6,220 nucleotides of DNA, from the NCBI GenBank assembly GCA_019420405.1, contig JAHZHF010000185.1, forward strand, positions 1 through 6,220, given 5' to 3'. Shown piece after piece: positions 6,022-6,220 of the stretch (the first letter of the stretch is position 1; each line of letters begins with the position of its first letter). This stretch comes from Clostridiales bacterium (GTDB lineage Bacteria > Bacillota > Clostridia > Lachnospirales > Lachnospiraceae). A program made the position numbers and the translations under genes. The notes below the pieces were generated by a model. It made no database searches. It saw only the letters and a program-made list of their open reading frames with translations, and was not told the origin of the DNA.

Positions 6022-6058
6022 GAAAACAGAAAAGGCCGGGTGCACATCGCACCCAGCC
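6022..6058 (-). terminator. Intrinsic terminator or attenuator upstream of speA
   Basis: Read on the minus strand, GGCTGGGTGC (6058-6049), the loop GATGT and GCACCCGGCC (6043-6034) form a 10-bp stem with a single G-U pair. A T-rich run, TTTTCTGTTTTC (6033-6022), follows at once. This is a textbook Rho-independent terminator in the direction of the operon, ending about 80 nt before the speA start. It may end a gene beyond the right edge, or act as a conditional attenuator in the speA leader. The sequence alone does not decide which. Confidence 0.8.
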
Positions 6059-6094
6059 TGTGTATTGTCATATATTCCTATCGCGTTATCATCC

Positions 6095-6111
6095 GACCCG
6101 GCACGCGGGTC
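6095..6111 (-). other. Small leader hairpin
   Basis: On the minus strand GACCCG (6111-6106), a five-base loop and CGGGTC (6100-6095) give a perfect 6-bp GC-rich stem with no T-tract after it. It lies 36 nt upstream of the terminator stem and, if transcribed, would be part of the same leader RNA. I do not recognise it as a known riboswitch element. Confidence 0.5.
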
Positions 6112-6159
6112 TTCCCATACTTCCCGTATTCAGATATCACAGATATTGGACGTAGAGTC

Positions 6160-6168
6160 TATATAGCA
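6160..6168 (-). promoter_or_regulatory. Possible extended -10 promoter element for the operon
   Basis: The minus strand reads TGC followed by TATATA (6165-6160), resembling an extended -10 box (TGnTATAAT) in an AT-rich stretch. No good -35 box stands 16-18 bases upstream. If real, transcription would start near 6152 and give a leader of about 200 nt containing the hairpin and the terminator. The evidence is weak. Confidence 0.25.
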
Positions 6169-6220
6169 AATATTTTTACTTTTACTACTCTTATTGCCCG
6201 TTTCACAAGTTGCGTATGCG

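Larger units (their letters stand above)
5944..6220 (-). promoter_or_regulatory. Upstream leader region of the polyamine operon
   Basis: This 277-base stretch has no convincing gene. From right to left it holds AT-rich sequence with a possible -10 box, two adjacent 9-bp near-copies (CTTCCCATA at 6111-6119 and CTTCCCGTA at 6120-6128), a 6-bp hairpin, the intrinsic terminator, an 11-bp tandem repeat and the speA Shine-Dalgarno GAGG (5957-5954). A 9-base segment at 5971-5979 is exactly complementary to 6029-6037 at the base of the terminator. Together these suggest a regulatory leader, but no known riboswitch class was recognised by eye. Confidence 0.5.

Noticed and set aside
6131..6146. Short direct repeat CAGATAT (6131-6137 and 6140-6146)
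   Set aside because: Two short AT-rich copies with no further units; not a CRISPR or other array and easily explained by chance.
5944..6220. Known riboswitch (guanidine, lysine, SAM, cyclic di-GMP classes considered) in the speA leader
   Set aside because: No consensus core of any of these classes could be recognised by eye; only simple hairpins and a terminator are visible.

Overview
The window holds one compact polyamine-biosynthesis operon. Five genes lie head-to-tail, all on the minus strand, and are read from right to left. The likely source is a Gram-positive Firmicute of class Clostridia, in the style of a gut Lachnospiraceae. This rests on strong AGGAG-type ribosome binding sites, roughly balanced GC content, protein style, and the pairing of a Bacillus-type fold-I SpeA with a carboxyspermidine branch. 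The genus cannot be fixed from this sequence.

Layout in transcription order: (i) 6220-5944, a 277-base leader without a convincing gene. It holds a possible weak promoter, a small hairpin, a clear intrinsic terminator or attenuator oriented with the operon, and short repeats. (ii) speA, arginine (or related basic amino acid) decarboxylase, 5943-4495. (iii) speE-type aminopropyltransferase, 4439-3588. (iv) speB, agmatinase-family ureohydrolase, with its better start at 3543, ending at 2680. (v) carboxy(nor)spermidine dehydrogenase, 2589-1387. (vi) nspC, carboxy(nor)spermidine decarboxylase, 1372-161. (vii) 160-1, a non-coding tail with an 18-nt direct repeat, a perfect 12-bp palindrome and no recognisable terminator.

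How the genes fit together (family knowledge plus inference): SpeA turns arginine into agmatine and SpeB removes urea to give putrescine. The dehydrogenase condenses a diamine with aspartate semialdehyde, and NspC decarboxylates the product to spermidine. SpeE would make spermidine from putrescine with decarboxylated S-adenosylmethionine, but no AdoMet decarboxylase (speD) is present here. The operon therefore encodes two potential spermidine routes. The same enzymes could also run through agmatine derivatives (aminopropylagmatine or carboxyaminopropylagmatine), with SpeB acting last.

The gene content itself is a known type. The less ordinary features are an AT-rich 12-bp tandem-repeat insert next to an A8 tract inside nspC, an altered active-site loop in SpeE (DSPN where DSTD/DSSD is usual), a perfect 10-bp hairpin that contains the speE stop codon, and the structured leader ahead of speA.
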